Shown: positions 1 through 13,086, counted from the stretch's first letter. The stretch is 64,000 nucleotides of DNA from CAVRXT01 sp963725655 (GCA_963725655.1 CAVRYY010000001.1:124001-188000), one strand, 5' to 3'. A program made the numbers and translations. The notes: generated from the letters alone by a model not told the origin.

Positions 1-603
1 GTCGACGGTGGCGAAGCCGCACCTCACGACAAATCGCTCACCTGCGTCTCCTACCAGTCTCTGGCGCCGGCGCGGGCGGCCCTGTCCGCCAAAATGCGTG
101 TGGAGATCGAACGTCCCGGGATGGGTCCCGAAGCCCTTCGCACGCTCTTGGCGCAGATGCGTCCTGCGGATCTTGGTCTCGGCAAACCAGGCGACGCGGT
201 TCTGGACCGCTTCCAGGTGAAACTGCTAACCGAGGGCTCGGGAACGCAGATCTTCAGCACCACCTTTGCCCAATGGGCCGCCCGCGAAGCGCTGCGCCGG
301 GCACAACCGCTTACCTTGCTGGTCCGATTTGCTCCGCGCCAGCGCCAGAAGCCCATGAACGAACTGCTCTATGGCAATCAGAGCTCGGTCGAACTCGATT
401 TCCTTGGCTCGCTGGTCGACGCCGATTTAGGCGCGTATTACAACTGGTTGAATCAGCAGCGCCTGACCGGTGCGGAGCGGTCCTCATTCGTGGTTTGGTT
501 CGAGGGCCACAACCAGGCGTTGGCCATCGGTCCCTCTCTGCAAGCCGGGACCAAATCCAGCTCTCCCGGCGATTTGCGCCAATTGTTGGCGTGGGCCAGC
601 TGA
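1..603 (+). CDS. C-terminal part of an unrecognised protein
   Basis: The reading frame is open from the first base of the window and ends with TGA at 601-603, so about 200 residues of the C-terminus are present and the start lies outside. An internal ATG at 94 is possible but nothing suggests initiation there. The fragment is soluble-looking, with no signal or membrane segment visible in this part, and mixed alpha/beta in composition. Short runs such as AYYNWLNQQRL and FVVWFEGHNQA look like structured, conserved protein rather than a random frame. I do not recognise a family. It is followed after 101 bases by the GH2 gene, which has its own ribosome binding site, so a shared function cannot be assumed. 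Confidence 0.6.
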   Translation, partial: VDGGEAAPHDKSLTCVSYQSLAPARAALSAKMRVEIERPGMGPEALRTLLAQMRPADLGLGKPGDAVLDRFQVKLLTEGSGTQIFSTTFAQWAAREALRRAQPLTLLVRFAPRQRQKPMNELLYGNQSSVELDFLGSLVDADLGAYYNWLNQQRLTGAERSSFVVWFEGHNQALAIGPSLQAGTKSSSPGDLRQLLAWAS

Positions 604-704
604 GCGCGATAGAAATGGTCCCGCGAAGTTAAGAGCGGATTTGTTTGCACCGCGTGAAGAATGTGTAGACGTGGAACGAGGCTCACGAATCGAAAGGGAC
701 AAAC

Positions 705-3026
705 GTGCAACGACGCGACTTTCTCAAGACCACTAGCACCGTAATCGCTGGCGCAATTCTGGCCCCTCGCACCTTGGTGGGCAATCCTCTCGCGGCCGGT
801 TCTATCGCCGATGGGCGGCTGGTGATTCCGATCAACCGCAATTGGAGGTACAGCAAAACGGTAGTCGAGGGCGGCCACCTGCGGGAGTTCGACGATTCCG
901 GATTCGAGCGCGTGGTGATTCCTCACACCAACGCCCACGAACCATGGCACAGCTTCGATGACAAATCCTACGAGTTCGTCTCGCTCTACCGGCGCCGCTT
1001 CAAACTGCCCGCGGAAGCGAAAGGCAATCACGTGTTCGTCGATTTCGAAGGGGTGATGACCGACTCCACGGTGTGGATCAATGGCGTGCGCCTGGGCGAG
1101 TACAAGGGCGGCTACACGCCCTTCTCCTTTGACCTGACTCCCCATCTCGACTTCGACGGCGAAAACGTCTTAGCCGTGGACGTTGACTCCTCCGAACGGC
1201 CCGATATTCCTCCTTTCGGCTATCAGATCGATTACCTCACCTTCGGCGGCGTCTATCGCGAGGTTTCCCTGCGCATCGTCCCCGGCGTCTTCATCGAAAA
1301 TATCTTCGCCAAACCCAAAGACGTTCTCACCGCTCATCCATCTCTCGATGTCGACTGCTTCCTGATGAATCTGGAAGCTTCCAAGGCGCCGCTCACGCTG
1401 CAGGCCGAACTTCGCGACGGAGACCGCGTTATCGCCAAAGGCTCCAAGTCAGTTCCGCCCTCGGCCGTTGCTACCGACCCGGTTGCTTACTCGATTCACC
1501 TGGAAAATCTCGGTGCCATCAAACTCTGGAACCTCGCGAATCCCAATCTTTACTCCGTGCACGTCCGGCTCCTGCACGGCGCCCAGCTGCTGGATCGCGA
1601 TACCCGCACCGTGGGTTTTCGCGAAGCGCAATTCACCGATCACGGTTTTGAACTGAATGGCAACGTCATCAAGCTGCGCGGGCTCGACCGCCATCAGACC
1701 TTTCCATTCGTCGGCCAGGCCATGCCCGGCCGCGTCCAGGCCAGCGACGCCCACATCCTCCGTCACAAACTCAAGTGCAATATCGTCCGCACTTCGCACT
1801 ATCCGCAGTCCCGGCATTTTCTGGATGCCTGCGACCAGATAGGGCTGCTGGTGCTCGAAGAAATTCCCGGGTGGCAGCATATTGGAGATGAGCCCTGGAA
1901 ACTGATTTCGATCGATAACGTCAGCCGCATGATCCGCAGAGACTGGAATCATCCCAGCGTTATCCTGTGGGGCGTGCGCATCAATGAGTCGCTGGACGAT
2001 CACGATTTCTACACTCGCACCAACGCCATGGCTCACCGACTCGATCCCACGCGCCAGACCGGCGGCATTCGCTACTTTCAGGAATCCGAATTTCTGGAAG
2101 ATGTCTTCACCATGAACGATTTCGGGTTCCCCCTGAAACCGCCAAATCACCCGCGCTATTTGAATACCGAATTCGTCGGCCACACTTACCCCACCAAAAC
2201 GATTGACCAGGTGGAACGCCTCACCGAACACATGCTTCGCCACGCCCGCATCCACGATCAGCTCGCCTCCAATCCGCAATATGCCGGCGGCATCGGCTGG
2301 TGCGCCTTCGATTACAATACCCACGCCGACTTCGGCAGCGGCGACCGCATTTGCTATCACGGGGTCACCGACATTTTCCGCGAGTCCAAGCCCGCCGGCG
2401 GTTTCTACAAGTCGCAGTGCGACCCTGCGGACGAAGTAGTGCTCGAACCCGCCTTCCATTGGGCGCGCGGCGACGAGTCCATCGGATTCACCAAAGCTTA
2501 CGTGTGTTCCAACTGCGATCACCTGAAGTTTTATATCGGCGATCGATTGGTTTCGGAAGTGGATCCCAACAAGGCCGACTTCGCTCACCTTCGCTATCCG
2601 CCGTTTGTCGCCAACTTACAGTTTGCGGTCTTCAAGTGGGGAGACTTGCGCATCGACGGCTACATCCAGGGCAAGCAAGTGATCTCCAAAACGATGTCGG
2701 GCAGGGGAGTGGATCAGAAATTCGCACTGCTCCCGGATCACACCAAGTTGAACGCCGACGGAGCCGATACCACGCGAGTGGTCCTTCGGGTGACCGACGA
2801 ATTCGACGCCATCCGTCCTTTCGCCAACGACCCCATCAAATTCGAGATCGATGGTGCCGCGGAAATCATCGGCGACAATCCGTTTGCGCTGATTGGCGGT
2901 ACGGGCGCGATCTGGATTCGTGCCAAGGAACAAGCGGGCACAGTTACGCTCACCGGCACGCACCCGGTGCTGGGCAAGCGGCAGGTTCAATTTGAACTTG
3001 CCGCGGTCGCTGCCGAACTCGCGTAA
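705..3026 (+). CDS. exported GH2 glycoside hydrolase (beta-galactosidase-like)
   Basis: A 773-residue GH2 enzyme expected to cleave terminal beta-linked sugars outside the cytoplasm. The start is GTG at 705, preceded by AAAGGGA. The N-terminus RRDFLKTTS followed by an Ala/Ile-rich stretch is a Tat-type signal. The sugar-binding jelly roll (about 40-190, with FVDFEGVMTDSTVWING) is followed by an Ig-like domain and a TIM barrel. E428 in RINES is the expected acid/base and E489 in NTEFVGH the expected nucleophile, about 60 residues apart as is common in GH2. The C-terminal part (about 570-773) has Ig-like domains of the type seen in GH2 galactosidases. The substrate cannot be fixed from sequence; galactoside, glucuronide or mannoside are all possible. 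It is followed by a GH97 gene on the same strand after 102 bases, so the two probably act together. Confidence 0.85.
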   Translation: MQRRDFLKTTSTVIAGAILAPRTLVGNPLAAGSIADGRLVIPINRNWRYSKTVVEGGHLREFDDSGFERVVIPHTNAHEPWHSFDDKSYEFVSLYRRRFKLPAEAKGNHVFVDFEGVMTDSTVWINGVRLGEYKGGYTPFSFDLTPHLDFDGENVLAVDVDSSERPDIPPFGYQIDYLTFGGVYREVSLRIVPGVFIENIFAKPKDVLTAHPSLDVDCFLMNLEASKAPLTLQAELRDGDRVIAKGSKSVPPSAVATDPVAYSIHLENLGAIKLWNLANPNLYSVHVRLLHGAQLLDRDTRTVGFREAQFTDHGFELNGNVIKLRGLDRHQTFPFVGQAMPGRVQASDAHILRHKLKCNIVRTSHYPQSRHFLDACDQIGLLVLEEIPGWQHIGDEPWKLISIDNVSRMIRRDWNHPSVILWGVRINESLDDHDFYTRTNAMAHRLDPTRQTGGIRYFQESEFLEDVFTMNDFGFPLKPPNHPRYLNTEFVGHTYPTKTIDQVERLTEHMLRHARIHDQLASNPQYAGGIGWCAFDYNTHADFGSGDRICYHGVTDIFRESKPAGGFYKSQCDPADEVVLEPAFHWARGDESIGFTKAYVCSNCDHLKFYIGDRLVSEVDPNKADFAHLRYPPFVANLQFAVFKWGDLRIDGYIQGKQVISKTMSGRGVDQKFALLPDHTKLNADGADTTRVVLRVTDEFDAIRPFANDPIKFEIDGAAEIIGDNPFALIGGTGAIWIRAKEQAGTVTLTGTHPVLGKRQVQFELAAVAAELA

Positions 3027-3128
3027 GCGCCTCGAGCAAGCTTGGGAGCGAAACAGCACGAGCCGTCACAGTGGTTCACGCGACGGAATTTGCCGTAAAC
3101 GAGCGATTTTCGGAAAGGGGATTATTCC

Positions 3129-5102
3129 GTGCGCAATCGAGTGAAGGGCCTTCTGTCTTTTCTGGTGACGCTATGTGCGGCGCTGGCCATCGCCGGTCCG
3201 GTAACGGCGCAATCCAGTTACGATCTGCGCTCTCCCGACAAGCGAATCGAAATCCGAATCCGCACAGTCCCGCGAATTCGCTATGACGTGATCCTCCATG
3301 GCGCCGCGGTGATGGAAAATTGCACACTGTCTCTTGACGTGGACCACGTCGCCATGGGCGTTAACAATCCCAAAGTTCTCTCCGCCAAGGAACGCAGCTA
3401 CGACCAGGCGATCGAACCTGCGGTCCGCCAGAAGTTCGCCAGCATTCGCGATAATTACAATGAAGTCCGCCTGGAAATGGATGGCGGGTATGCGGTCACT
3501 TTTCGTGCCTACAATCAGGGCGTCGCCTATCGCTTTGAAACCTCGCTTCCGCAGAAACAAGTTAAAATCTACGGCGAAGAAGTGAATCTTAACTTCCCCA
3601 GAAATGTGCTGGCCTACTATCCGCAGGAGGACAGCTTCTTTTCTCATAACGAGCGGAAATATTTGCCCCAACACTTGAGCGAAATCGCCCCTGAATTTAT
3701 CGCCACCATGCCCGTGGTTCTGGACGCGGCCGGAGGCGCAAAGCTCGCTATTGCGGAGTCCGACGTCGAGGACTATCCCGGAATGTGGCTGCACGGGACC
3801 AGCGGCCCCGGCCTGGCCGGAACGTTTCCACCGTATCCGCTGAAGGAAAAACTCGAAGGTGACCGCAATTTCCGCGTTGCCGAAACCGCCGACTACATCG
3901 CGGTTACGTCCGGCGCGCGCACTTTCCCGTGGAGACTTGTGGGCATCGTGGACCGGGATGCCGATCTGATCACCAATCCATTGGTGTGGCTGTTGGCCAA
4001 ACCCTCGCAGCTGCAGGACACCTCCTGGATCAAGCCCGGCAAAGTGGCGTGGGACTGGTGGAACTTCAACAACATTTATGGCGTGGACTTTAAAGCCGGC
4101 GTAAACACCGAGACCTATAAGTACTACATCGACTTCGCCGCCAAGTACGGACTGCAGTACATCATCCTCGACGAAGGCTGGTACAAGCTGGGCAACGTGA
4201 TGGACGTCGTTCCTGAAATCAACATGGATGAGCTCACCGCCTACGCCAGGCAGAAAAACGTCGGCATCGTTCTCTGGGTGGTCTGGAAATCACTCGACGA
4301 TCAGTTGATTCCCGCTCTCGATCTGTACGCCAAGTGGGGCATTAAGGGAATCAAGGTGGACTTCCAGCAGCGTGACGATCAGCTGATGATCAATTTCTTC
4401 TACAAGGTGAGCCGGGAAACAGCCAACCGCAAAATGCTGGTCGATTTTCACGGCAGCCAGAAGCAGGTCACCATGACTCGCACCTGGCCCAACATGATCA
4501 GTGGTGAAGGAGTTCGGGGCATGGAGTGGAGCAAGTGGAGCGCGGACGTGGAACCGGCGCACAACGTAACGCTCCCGTTCACCCGAATGTTTCTGGGGCC
4601 CATGGACTTCACGCCCGGCGCGATGCGCAATGCTACGCGATCCACGTTCGCTCCCATTTTCCAGCAGCCCATGGCGCTCGGCACTCGCTGCCATCAGCTG
4701 GCTATGTACGTGGTCTTCGAGAGCCCGCTGCAAATGCTCGCGGACAGCCCCTCCAACTACATGCGCGAACCGGAGGCCATGGAGTTCCTCTCCGCGGTTC
4801 CTTCCGTTTGGGACGACACTAAAGCGCTGGACGGCAAAATCGCAGAGTACGTCGCGGTCGCAAGAAAAAGCGGCAATGACTGGTACGTGGGCGCAATGAA
4901 CAACTGGACCGCGCGCGAACTGGAAATCGATTTCTCGTTCTTACCTGCGGGAGAGTCTTCGATGGACGCCTACCAGGACGGAGTGAATGCCGATCGCTAC
5001 GCCAGCGATTACAAGCTGCTGAAAACGAAAGTCAACAACACCACCAAACTCAAGATCAAATTAGCGCCCGGCGGCGGCTGGGCGGCGCACATCCATCCGT
5101 AG
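3129..5102 (+). CDS. secreted GH97 glycoside hydrolase (retaining-type, alpha-galactosidase-like)
   Basis: A 657-residue GH97 enzyme for alpha-glucosides or alpha-galactosides, probably periplasmic. The start is GTG at 3129 with AAAGGGG upstream. Residues 1-28 form a Sec signal (RVKGLLSFLVTLCAALAIAGPVTAQ). The N-terminal beta-sandwich runs to about residue 280, the barrel from about 300 to 560, and a small C-terminal beta domain follows. Diagnostic stretches are ILDEGWY, GIKVDFQQRDDQ and EGVRGMEWSKW. From family knowledge, GH97 has an inverting branch (SusB-like, lacking the barrel Asp) and a retaining branch with an Asp nucleophile. D411 in KVDF sits where the retaining enzymes carry it (close to D415 of Bacteroides BT1871, as I recall), which favours alpha-galactosidase-like chemistry. 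Convergent with the DadA-like gene downstream. Confidence 0.88.
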   Translation: MRNRVKGLLSFLVTLCAALAIAGPVTAQSSYDLRSPDKRIEIRIRTVPRIRYDVILHGAAVMENCTLSLDVDHVAMGVNNPKVLSAKERSYDQAIEPAVRQKFASIRDNYNEVRLEMDGGYAVTFRAYNQGVAYRFETSLPQKQVKIYGEEVNLNFPRNVLAYYPQEDSFFSHNERKYLPQHLSEIAPEFIATMPVVLDAAGGAKLAIAESDVEDYPGMWLHGTSGPGLAGTFPPYPLKEKLEGDRNFRVAETADYIAVTSGARTFPWRLVGIVDRDADLITNPLVWLLAKPSQLQDTSWIKPGKVAWDWWNFNNIYGVDFKAGVNTETYKYYIDFAAKYGLQYIILDEGWYKLGNVMDVVPEINMDELTAYARQKNVGIVLWVVWKSLDDQLIPALDLYAKWGIKGIKVDFQQRDDQLMINFFYKVSRETANRKMLVDFHGSQKQVTMTRTWPNMISGEGVRGMEWSKWSADVEPAHNVTLPFTRMFLGPMDFTPGAMRNATRSTFAPIFQQPMALGTRCHQLAMYVVFESPLQMLADSPSNYMREPEAMEFLSAVPSVWDDTKALDGKIAEYVAVARKSGNDWYVGAMNNWTARELEIDFSFLPAGESSMDAYQDGVNADRYASDYKLLKTKVNNTTKLKIKLAPGGGWAAHIHP

Positions 5103-5130
5103 CGGTACCGCCACCTCGATCGCTGGTGAA

Positions 5131-5160
5131 CTGGGCCTAGAGAAATCTGGCCGGGCCCAG
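5131..5160. terminator. possible hairpin between converging genes
   Basis: CTGGGCC at 5131-5137 pairs with GGCCCAG at 5154-5160, giving a 7-bp GC-rich stem with a 16-base loop. It lies at the convergent ends of the GH97 and DadA-like genes and overlaps the last codons of the latter. There is no clear T-tract on either side, so a bidirectional terminator role is only a suggestion. Confidence 0.3.
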
Positions 5161-6396
5161 ATCCATGGCGTCAAATGTTGGTTGCGTGCCGCAAATCAAT
5201 TCAGAAACTAGCTTCCCGGTTATCGGTCCAAGCGTGATGCCAAGCATCGCGTGGCCAGTGGCGATGATCACGTTGTTGAGCTCCTTGGTGCGACCGATCA
5301 CCGGCAACCCATCGGGAGTACAAGGCCGGAGGCCGGCCCATGGTTCGGAGGGCTGCAACGTTTCGATGCCCGATAGATAGCGCGCGGCGCTAGTCAGTAC
5401 ATTACGGCTGCGTCGTTCGTTGATCGAAGTGTCTAAACCGGATAGCTCGAGTGTGCCGCCAAAGCGGATTCCTTTTCCCATCGGCGTGACAGCTACCCTG
5501 GCCTCGTGGAGAATCAGCGGGGTTTGCAAGTTGACTGCGCGGGCGTCGCTGGCCGTCAGGCTGTAACCCTTCCCGGCTTGCAGCGGCAATTTCACGCCGA
5601 GCTCGCGAAACAGAATCGACGACCAAGCGCCGGAGGCCACTACGACCTCGGATGGCCGGAACTCGCCGGCGGTGGTAAGCACCGCAGAAATTCGCCCGCC
5701 ACTCACTTGGAAAGAGTGCACCGGAGTCGACGTATGAATCGCCACGCCCATGCTTTCGGCCTTCCTGGCAAGGCCGCGCACAAAGTCAGCGGGGATCAGT
5801 TGGCCATCGCCCGGGAAATAGACTCCCCCCGAGATGCTTGGCTTGATCGCCGGGCCAAGTTCGCGGCAACGCGGAATATCCAACTCTTCGGAGCCGATTC
5901 CAAATTCGCGGAGCAAGTGTGCTTCCTCACGGCCGTCCTTGAGCCCTGCGGAAGTATCGAACAAGAAGAGCAAGCCCTTTTGCTCGAAGCCGAATTCGAA
6001 GGAGTCGATGAGGGCGAGTTCGCGGAAGAGGTGCAGGCTGGCTCGCGTCAAATCCCGAATTACCGGTATCGCTTCGCGCATCACGCTGGTTCTGCAATTC
6101 CGCACGAAGCGGTAAAGCCACACCGCAAGCTCCCAGTCCAGGCGAGGCTTGACGTAGAACGGAGCGTTGCGATCGAACATCCATTGCAGCGCCTTCGCCG
6201 GAATTCCCGCAGACGCGAGCGGAATGCAGTGGCTGGGCACAATCAGTCCGGCATTGCCGGAGGAGCAGCCCGAACAAACATCGTGTTCTTCCACCAGGGT
6301 AACCCGGCGGCCGGCCGCAGCAAGGTAGTACGCGCAGCAAACACCAATCACCCCGCCTCCGATGATCAGGACCTCATCGTTGTCATTTGGTCCCAC
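5137..6396 (-). CDS. FAD-dependent D-amino-acid dehydrogenase / oxidase (DadA-like)
   Basis: A 419-residue flavoprotein of the DAO/DadA superfamily that would oxidise D-amino acids (or glycine or sarcosine-type substrates) to imino acids. The start is GTG at 6396 with GGAGCACA eight bases upstream. The Rossmann dinucleotide motif is IIGGGVIGVCCAYYLAAAG (about 10-28), followed by the acidic end of beta-2 in VEEHDV. NAGLIVPSH is a typical DadA stretch, and GHAMLGITLGPITGKL near the C-terminus is the second FAD-contact motif. Length matches DadA (about 415-430). There is no signal peptide; it is probably a peripheral inner-membrane dehydrogenase. It stands alone, with 232 bases to aceE. Substrate is not determinable from sequence. 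Confidence 0.85.
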   Translation of the reverse strand: MGPNDNDEVLIIGGGVIGVCCAYYLAAAGRRVTLVEEHDVCSGCSSGNAGLIVPSHCIPLASAGIPAKALQWMFDRNAPFYVKPRLDWELAVWLYRFVRNCRTSVMREAIPVIRDLTRASLHLFRELALIDSFEFGFEQKGLLFLFDTSAGLKDGREEAHLLREFGIGSEELDIPRCRELGPAIKPSISGGVYFPGDGQLIPADFVRGLARKAESMGVAIHTSTPVHSFQVSGGRISAVLTTAGEFRPSEVVVASGAWSSILFRELGVKLPLQAGKGYSLTASDARAVNLQTPLILHEARVAVTPMGKGIRFGGTLELSGLDTSINERRSRNVLTSAARYLSGIETLQPSEPWAGLRPCTPDGLPVIGRTKELNNVIIATGHAMLGITLGPITGKLVSELICGTQPTFDAMDLGPARFL

Positions 6397-6628
6397 GGGG
6401 TGTGCTCCAAAGCCGCATCGACAACGCTAGCATCTTCGCTCGAGCTCTCAATCAGGTTCTTTCACATGCAGGATGCGGTCGACTTGCATGTTCTTAAGTT
6501 ACCGCGTGCGGGCGACACTTGCGGGAGGGAAACACACCACATGGCGGCGTGACGCGTACACACAGTCACATATTGCCATGAAGGATTAACTTTGTTCGAC
6601 GCGTTTCCCGGTAACGCGGGTTAGTCGG

Positions 6629-9337
<2,709 letters not shown>

Positions 9338-9691
9338 GCGAGCTCCTGGTCGTCACTTCCAATTGGAACGACGATAGCTTAGAAATTCGGCCATTGTTGC
9401 GCTGGCTCTGTTGAGCAAAATTACCACGGCCCGAAGAAAGCAGAAAACGGGCGTCATCCGATCAATGAAGGGCTACATCTATTATAATCTCACGTTTTGC
9501 GCAATCTCAGGGAGTGAGGCGATGAGGGAGCGGCAATGTTTGCTGGAGCTGAGCTAAACCAAAGAAAAATAACGAGTTGTGGCTGGGTTTAGCAGGCCAG
9601 GCTGCGACAGGCGGGCTAGCGACGCTGACGGCTTTTTCCGGCGACGCTGCCCGGATGAACCAACTACGCTTGGCGCCAGGCGACGCTGCCA
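9338..9691. other. intergenic region upstream of aceE; possible TATAAT element
   Basis: The 354 bases lie between the start of aceE and the end of the long glycosidase operon. ATTATAAT at 9481-9488 reads TATAAT on both strands and could be the -10 box of aceE about 145 bases upstream of its start, but I see no convincing -35 at proper spacing. No convincing small gene is visible; the open frames here lack ribosome binding sites. Confidence 0.3.
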
Positions 9692-12600
9692 CTATTGCGC
9701 CGGATGTTTATAGTCCAATCGCACCGAGATAATTTCGTAGGGATGAACCTGCAACTGTATCGCTTGCAGCGATGGCGATTCGCCGGCAACAACTGCTAGC
9801 GGAGCGCCCTCCGACTGCTCCATCAGGTTAGTCGCAGTTGCGGATACTACGCCTTCGGGCACCGACAATTTCACGTTGCCGTTCTGCCCGGCCCACTCGT
9901 AAAAGCGGAGGATCAAACCGTCGCTATCCTCACTCTTTTTTAGCGCGGTCAAGACCACGTTCTGCGCGTCTACTTGAATAAACGAGTGCTCGGAGGGCAG
10001 AACACCTGTATGCGATTCCACCTGGGTGGCCTGCAACTTGTAGTTGAATTCGTAACCGTGACGAACGGTGAGCGCCTGCTTCCAGGTGCCGGCGTGCGGG
10101 TAGAGCGCGTAACTGAAATGATGATGGCCACGGTCGGCATCCGGATCGGGCCAGGTGGGCGAGCGCAACAAGGAAAGACGCAGCACGTTGCCCTTATCGT
10201 CGTAACCGTACTTGGATTCGTTGATCAGGCTGAAGCCATGCGCTTCGTTGCCTGCGTCTGCCCAACGCAGCGCGGGGACCTCAAACTTCGCGCTTTCCCA
10301 GCTATTGTCCCGCGTGGTGGGCCGCTGAATCGATCCGTAGGGAATTTCATAGGTGGCCTGCTTGCCGGAGGCAGCCAGCGGAAACGCGGCTTTGAGCAGA
10401 ATGTGCTCTTCGTGCCAGTCGATGTCGTTGACCACTTCGACCTGGTCCGAGCCGTTGTAGAGCACGATATCCTGAACGAATTTCGAGGCCTGCCAATGGC
10501 GGCTGACTCGGATCACCGCGCGGAGAGAGTTGCTCTCTACTCGTTCGACGGAATCGGCTTGTTCGAGCTTGGTGAATACATGATCGAAATTCGCATCGAT
10601 GTTCCAGGCATCGTAGTCTTTAGGAACGTCCTTGAATGCGATCAACTCATTGCCGCAACCACCGCTCGCTAGTGTTTCAAAGTGTGATTTCTTGTCGTAT
10701 AAGCTGGTGATGCATCCGGTATGGGCGTTTACGACGACTTTCAAGAATGAATTCTCCAGCTCCAATCCGTTCGCCTTCAGATCCGTTGGCGCATCTCGCC
10801 TGCCTGGAACTACGCGCACGACCTGATAGCCAAACGAGGGCACATCCTTGGCTTGCACCAGCAATCTCACAGTGTTGGTGCGGGTATCCTGGCCTACGCG
10901 CAGCGACGGCAGGACTCGCTGGTGGGCATCGAGTACGGACACGTCCTGCGGAATCGCCGCGGGCATTTCTACTTCCACAGACACAACTCCCGATCGATTC
11001 CACGCCAGGGGGTTGAAGATGACAACCGGCACGCCGGCATCTCCGCGGGTATCGATTTCCGCCTGAACGGTATGGACGGCGGCGGCAGAGACTTCGTTCG
11101 TCGAACGCCGAACTTCGTCGTAGTCTTTCTGCGCGTCCTTATATATGACGCCGATGCCGGAGCCGGCGGCCAAATCGTGAAACTGATTGAAGAGGACTTT
11201 TTTCCAAGCATCATTCAGTTCCGCGTGCGGGTAGGCGCTGCCATTCAGCCACGCCAAAGATGCGTATTTCTCGGCGTTGAGCATCCACTCTTCACTCTCG
11301 CGCATGTTGCGTTTGTGGTTGGCCTGGGTGGTCTGTACTCCGCGGTGGTACTCGAAATACAGCTCGTCGTTCCAGGTGGGAATCTTGATGCGATCGTTGG
11401 ATGGCGCCCCGAGTTGTCCTTTCCCGGCTGCCAGGGCCGCATAGTTCCACGTGGGAGAATCGGAATCGAGCTTGCCTTCGACGTCATGGAAGAAGGTTTG
11501 CGCCAATCCAAACTGCATTTTCGGCGTGATCTTGTCTGCACCACTCCAATGCACACCGTCGTCAAGAACTGCCCGAGTGGCGCCGCCGCCGTGGTCGCCC
11601 ACGCCGTACAAGTCCATCATTTCGGGCAAGCCGGTGGCTCGCTCGCGGGCGGTCATCATGTCCGCGGCCAGGCGCGAGGGATTGAAATCTGCGTTGTCGT
11701 AGCCGTGTGGGAAATAAGTGAGGACCTTGCTGCCGTCCGGTGATTCCCACCAGAAAAGCTTCAGCGGAAGCTGGTTGGTATCGTTCCAAACCATTTTCTG
11801 GGTGACAAAATAGTCGATTCCGGCTCTCTTGTAGATCTGAGGAAGCTGCCAGTTGTATCCAAACGAGTCGGGATTCCAGCCAATGCGGACGTCAACGCCG
11901 TATAACTGCTTGTAAGTGCGCTTGCCAATGAGTATCTGGCGCACCAGTGACTCGCCATCCGGCATATTGAGGTCAGGCTCAATCCACATCCCGCCTACGA
12001 TCTCCCAGCGGCCCTCCTGGATTCGCCGCTTGATGGCGTCATTGATCTGTGGATATTTCTCGGCCATCCACACGTTGTACTGCGCCGCGGATTGGGTGAA
12101 CGTGTACATAGGATATTCGTTCATCAATTGCAACGCGGTCCCCCAGGTGTGGCGGACCGAATCCACGGTCTCGGTCCACGGCCAAATCCACGCCGCATCG
12201 ATGTGAGAATTGCCGGTGAGATGGTAGGTGGCCTTGCGCAGCGTGGGCTGGATCGGTTGCAGCAAATCTTGTGACTTTCGCAGCGAAGCGTCGAACGAAT
12301 TCTGATTGGCAGCGTCCAGCGCGGCCAGGTCCACCGCTCCCATAGCTTTTTCGAGGATGGCCTTTTCCGCAGCCGGGTTTGATGCGAGGGAGGGAATTAG
12401 CAGCGCCGCCGACACGAACTCCTCGCGCATGTCGCTGGGGCTGGGCCGGCTGGAAGGCTGGAAAATGCGGATGATCTCGGGATGCACGCGCTTTTGGTCA
12501 ACCGTCTGCAAGAGCTTTACAGCGATCAACACCTTGTCGCCAGGTTTGGAATTGTCGAATAGCACGATGGGTTCAAGCTCCTCGCCCATCGCCACGCGCC

Positions 12601-13033
12601 GGCCGTCAACGTAAATAATGGTGGTCATCGGACCATTCACGTCGGCCTGAAACTGGAACCAGATCTGCGATCCGGTGAGGTCGTAGCCACCTAAAGTCTT
12701 GGGCACTTCAACCCAACGCCGGAACCACACACTCTCTGGCGGTGCAATGCTCTCACCCTTCCGGAGCTCCCATTTGCTGTCGTCAACTTCTGGGGATTCG
12801 GCGTGCGGCAAGTCGCCCGCGTGAAACCGCCATTCTCCGGGCGGCAAATCCGAGAGCGCCGATAGCCGGCTGAGAACAGCTTGCGACGTTGGAGACAGCG
12901 AATCGATGGCGGCCTGTGTCGGGTCAGGCGCCGGCGGAGTTTGCGCTTGCGCGGCCGGTGCATGAACTAACACAAACGCCACATACAAAATCACGACAGA
13001 ACGCAGAACACCCCGGGTAAGACCGCGTGACAT
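9692..13033 (-). CDS. secreted GH38 alpha-mannosidase (1,113 residues)
   Basis: A large GH38 enzyme that releases alpha-linked mannose using a zinc-dependent retaining mechanism. The start ATG at 13033 follows AGGGAGTT, and residues 1-30 are a Sec signal ending in AQAQ. An extra N-terminal domain (about 60-260) with jelly-roll character precedes the catalytic (beta/alpha)7 domain. GNSHIDAAW supplies the zinc ligands H277 and D279; the nucleophile is D389 in WNPDSFGYN, and the helical and C-terminal beta domains follow from about 580. All canonical residues seem intact, unlike the other minus-strand GH38. It is the last gene of the nine-gene operon that begins at 28298. Activity on a related alpha-linked sugar cannot be excluded. 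Confidence 0.92.
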   Translation of the reverse strand: MSRGLTRGVLRSVVILYVAFVLVHAPAAQAQTPPAPDPTQAAIDSLSPTSQAVLSRLSALSDLPPGEWRFHAGDLPHAESPEVDDSKWELRKGESIAPPESVWFRRWVEVPKTLGGYDLTGSQIWFQFQADVNGPMTTIIYVDGRRVAMGEELEPIVLFDNSKPGDKVLIAVKLLQTVDQKRVHPEIIRIFQPSSRPSPSDMREEFVSAALLIPSLASNPAAEKAILEKAMGAVDLAALDAANQNSFDASLRKSQDLLQPIQPTLRKATYHLTGNSHIDAAWIWPWTETVDSVRHTWGTALQLMNEYPMYTFTQSAAQYNVWMAEKYPQINDAIKRRIQEGRWEIVGGMWIEPDLNMPDGESLVRQILIGKRTYKQLYGVDVRIGWNPDSFGYNWQLPQIYKRAGIDYFVTQKMVWNDTNQLPLKLFWWESPDGSKVLTYFPHGYDNADFNPSRLAADMMTARERATGLPEMMDLYGVGDHGGGATRAVLDDGVHWSGADKITPKMQFGLAQTFFHDVEGKLDSDSPTWNYAALAAGKGQLGAPSNDRIKIPTWNDELYFEYHRGVQTTQANHKRNMRESEEWMLNAEKYASLAWLNGSAYPHAELNDAWKKVLFNQFHDLAAGSGIGVIYKDAQKDYDEVRRSTNEVSAAAVHTVQAEIDTRGDAGVPVVIFNPLAWNRSGVVSVEVEMPAAIPQDVSVLDAHQRVLPSLRVGQDTRTNTVRLLVQAKDVPSFGYQVVRVVPGRRDAPTDLKANGLELENSFLKVVVNAHTGCITSLYDKKSHFETLASGGCGNELIAFKDVPKDYDAWNIDANFDHVFTKLEQADSVERVESNSLRAVIRVSRHWQASKFVQDIVLYNGSDQVEVVNDIDWHEEHILLKAAFPLAASGKQATYEIPYGSIQRPTTRDNSWESAKFEVPALRWADAGNEAHGFSLINESKYGYDDKGNVLRLSLLRSPTWPDPDADRGHHHFSYALYPHAGTWKQALTVRHGYEFNYKLQATQVESHTGVLPSEHSFIQVDAQNVVLTALKKSEDSDGLILRFYEWAGQNGNVKLSVPEGVVSATATNLMEQSEGAPLAVVAGESPSLQAIQLQVHPYEIISVRLDYKHPAQ

Positions 13034-13086
13034 TGGTTTAACTCCCTAAGCTTTCTCGAATCATCGCTTCTGTTTCGGAACGCGGG

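Noticed and set aside
5506..6552. A 348-codon open frame on the + strand
   Set aside because: It lies almost entirely opposite the DadA-like gene and has no recognisable product or ribosome binding site.
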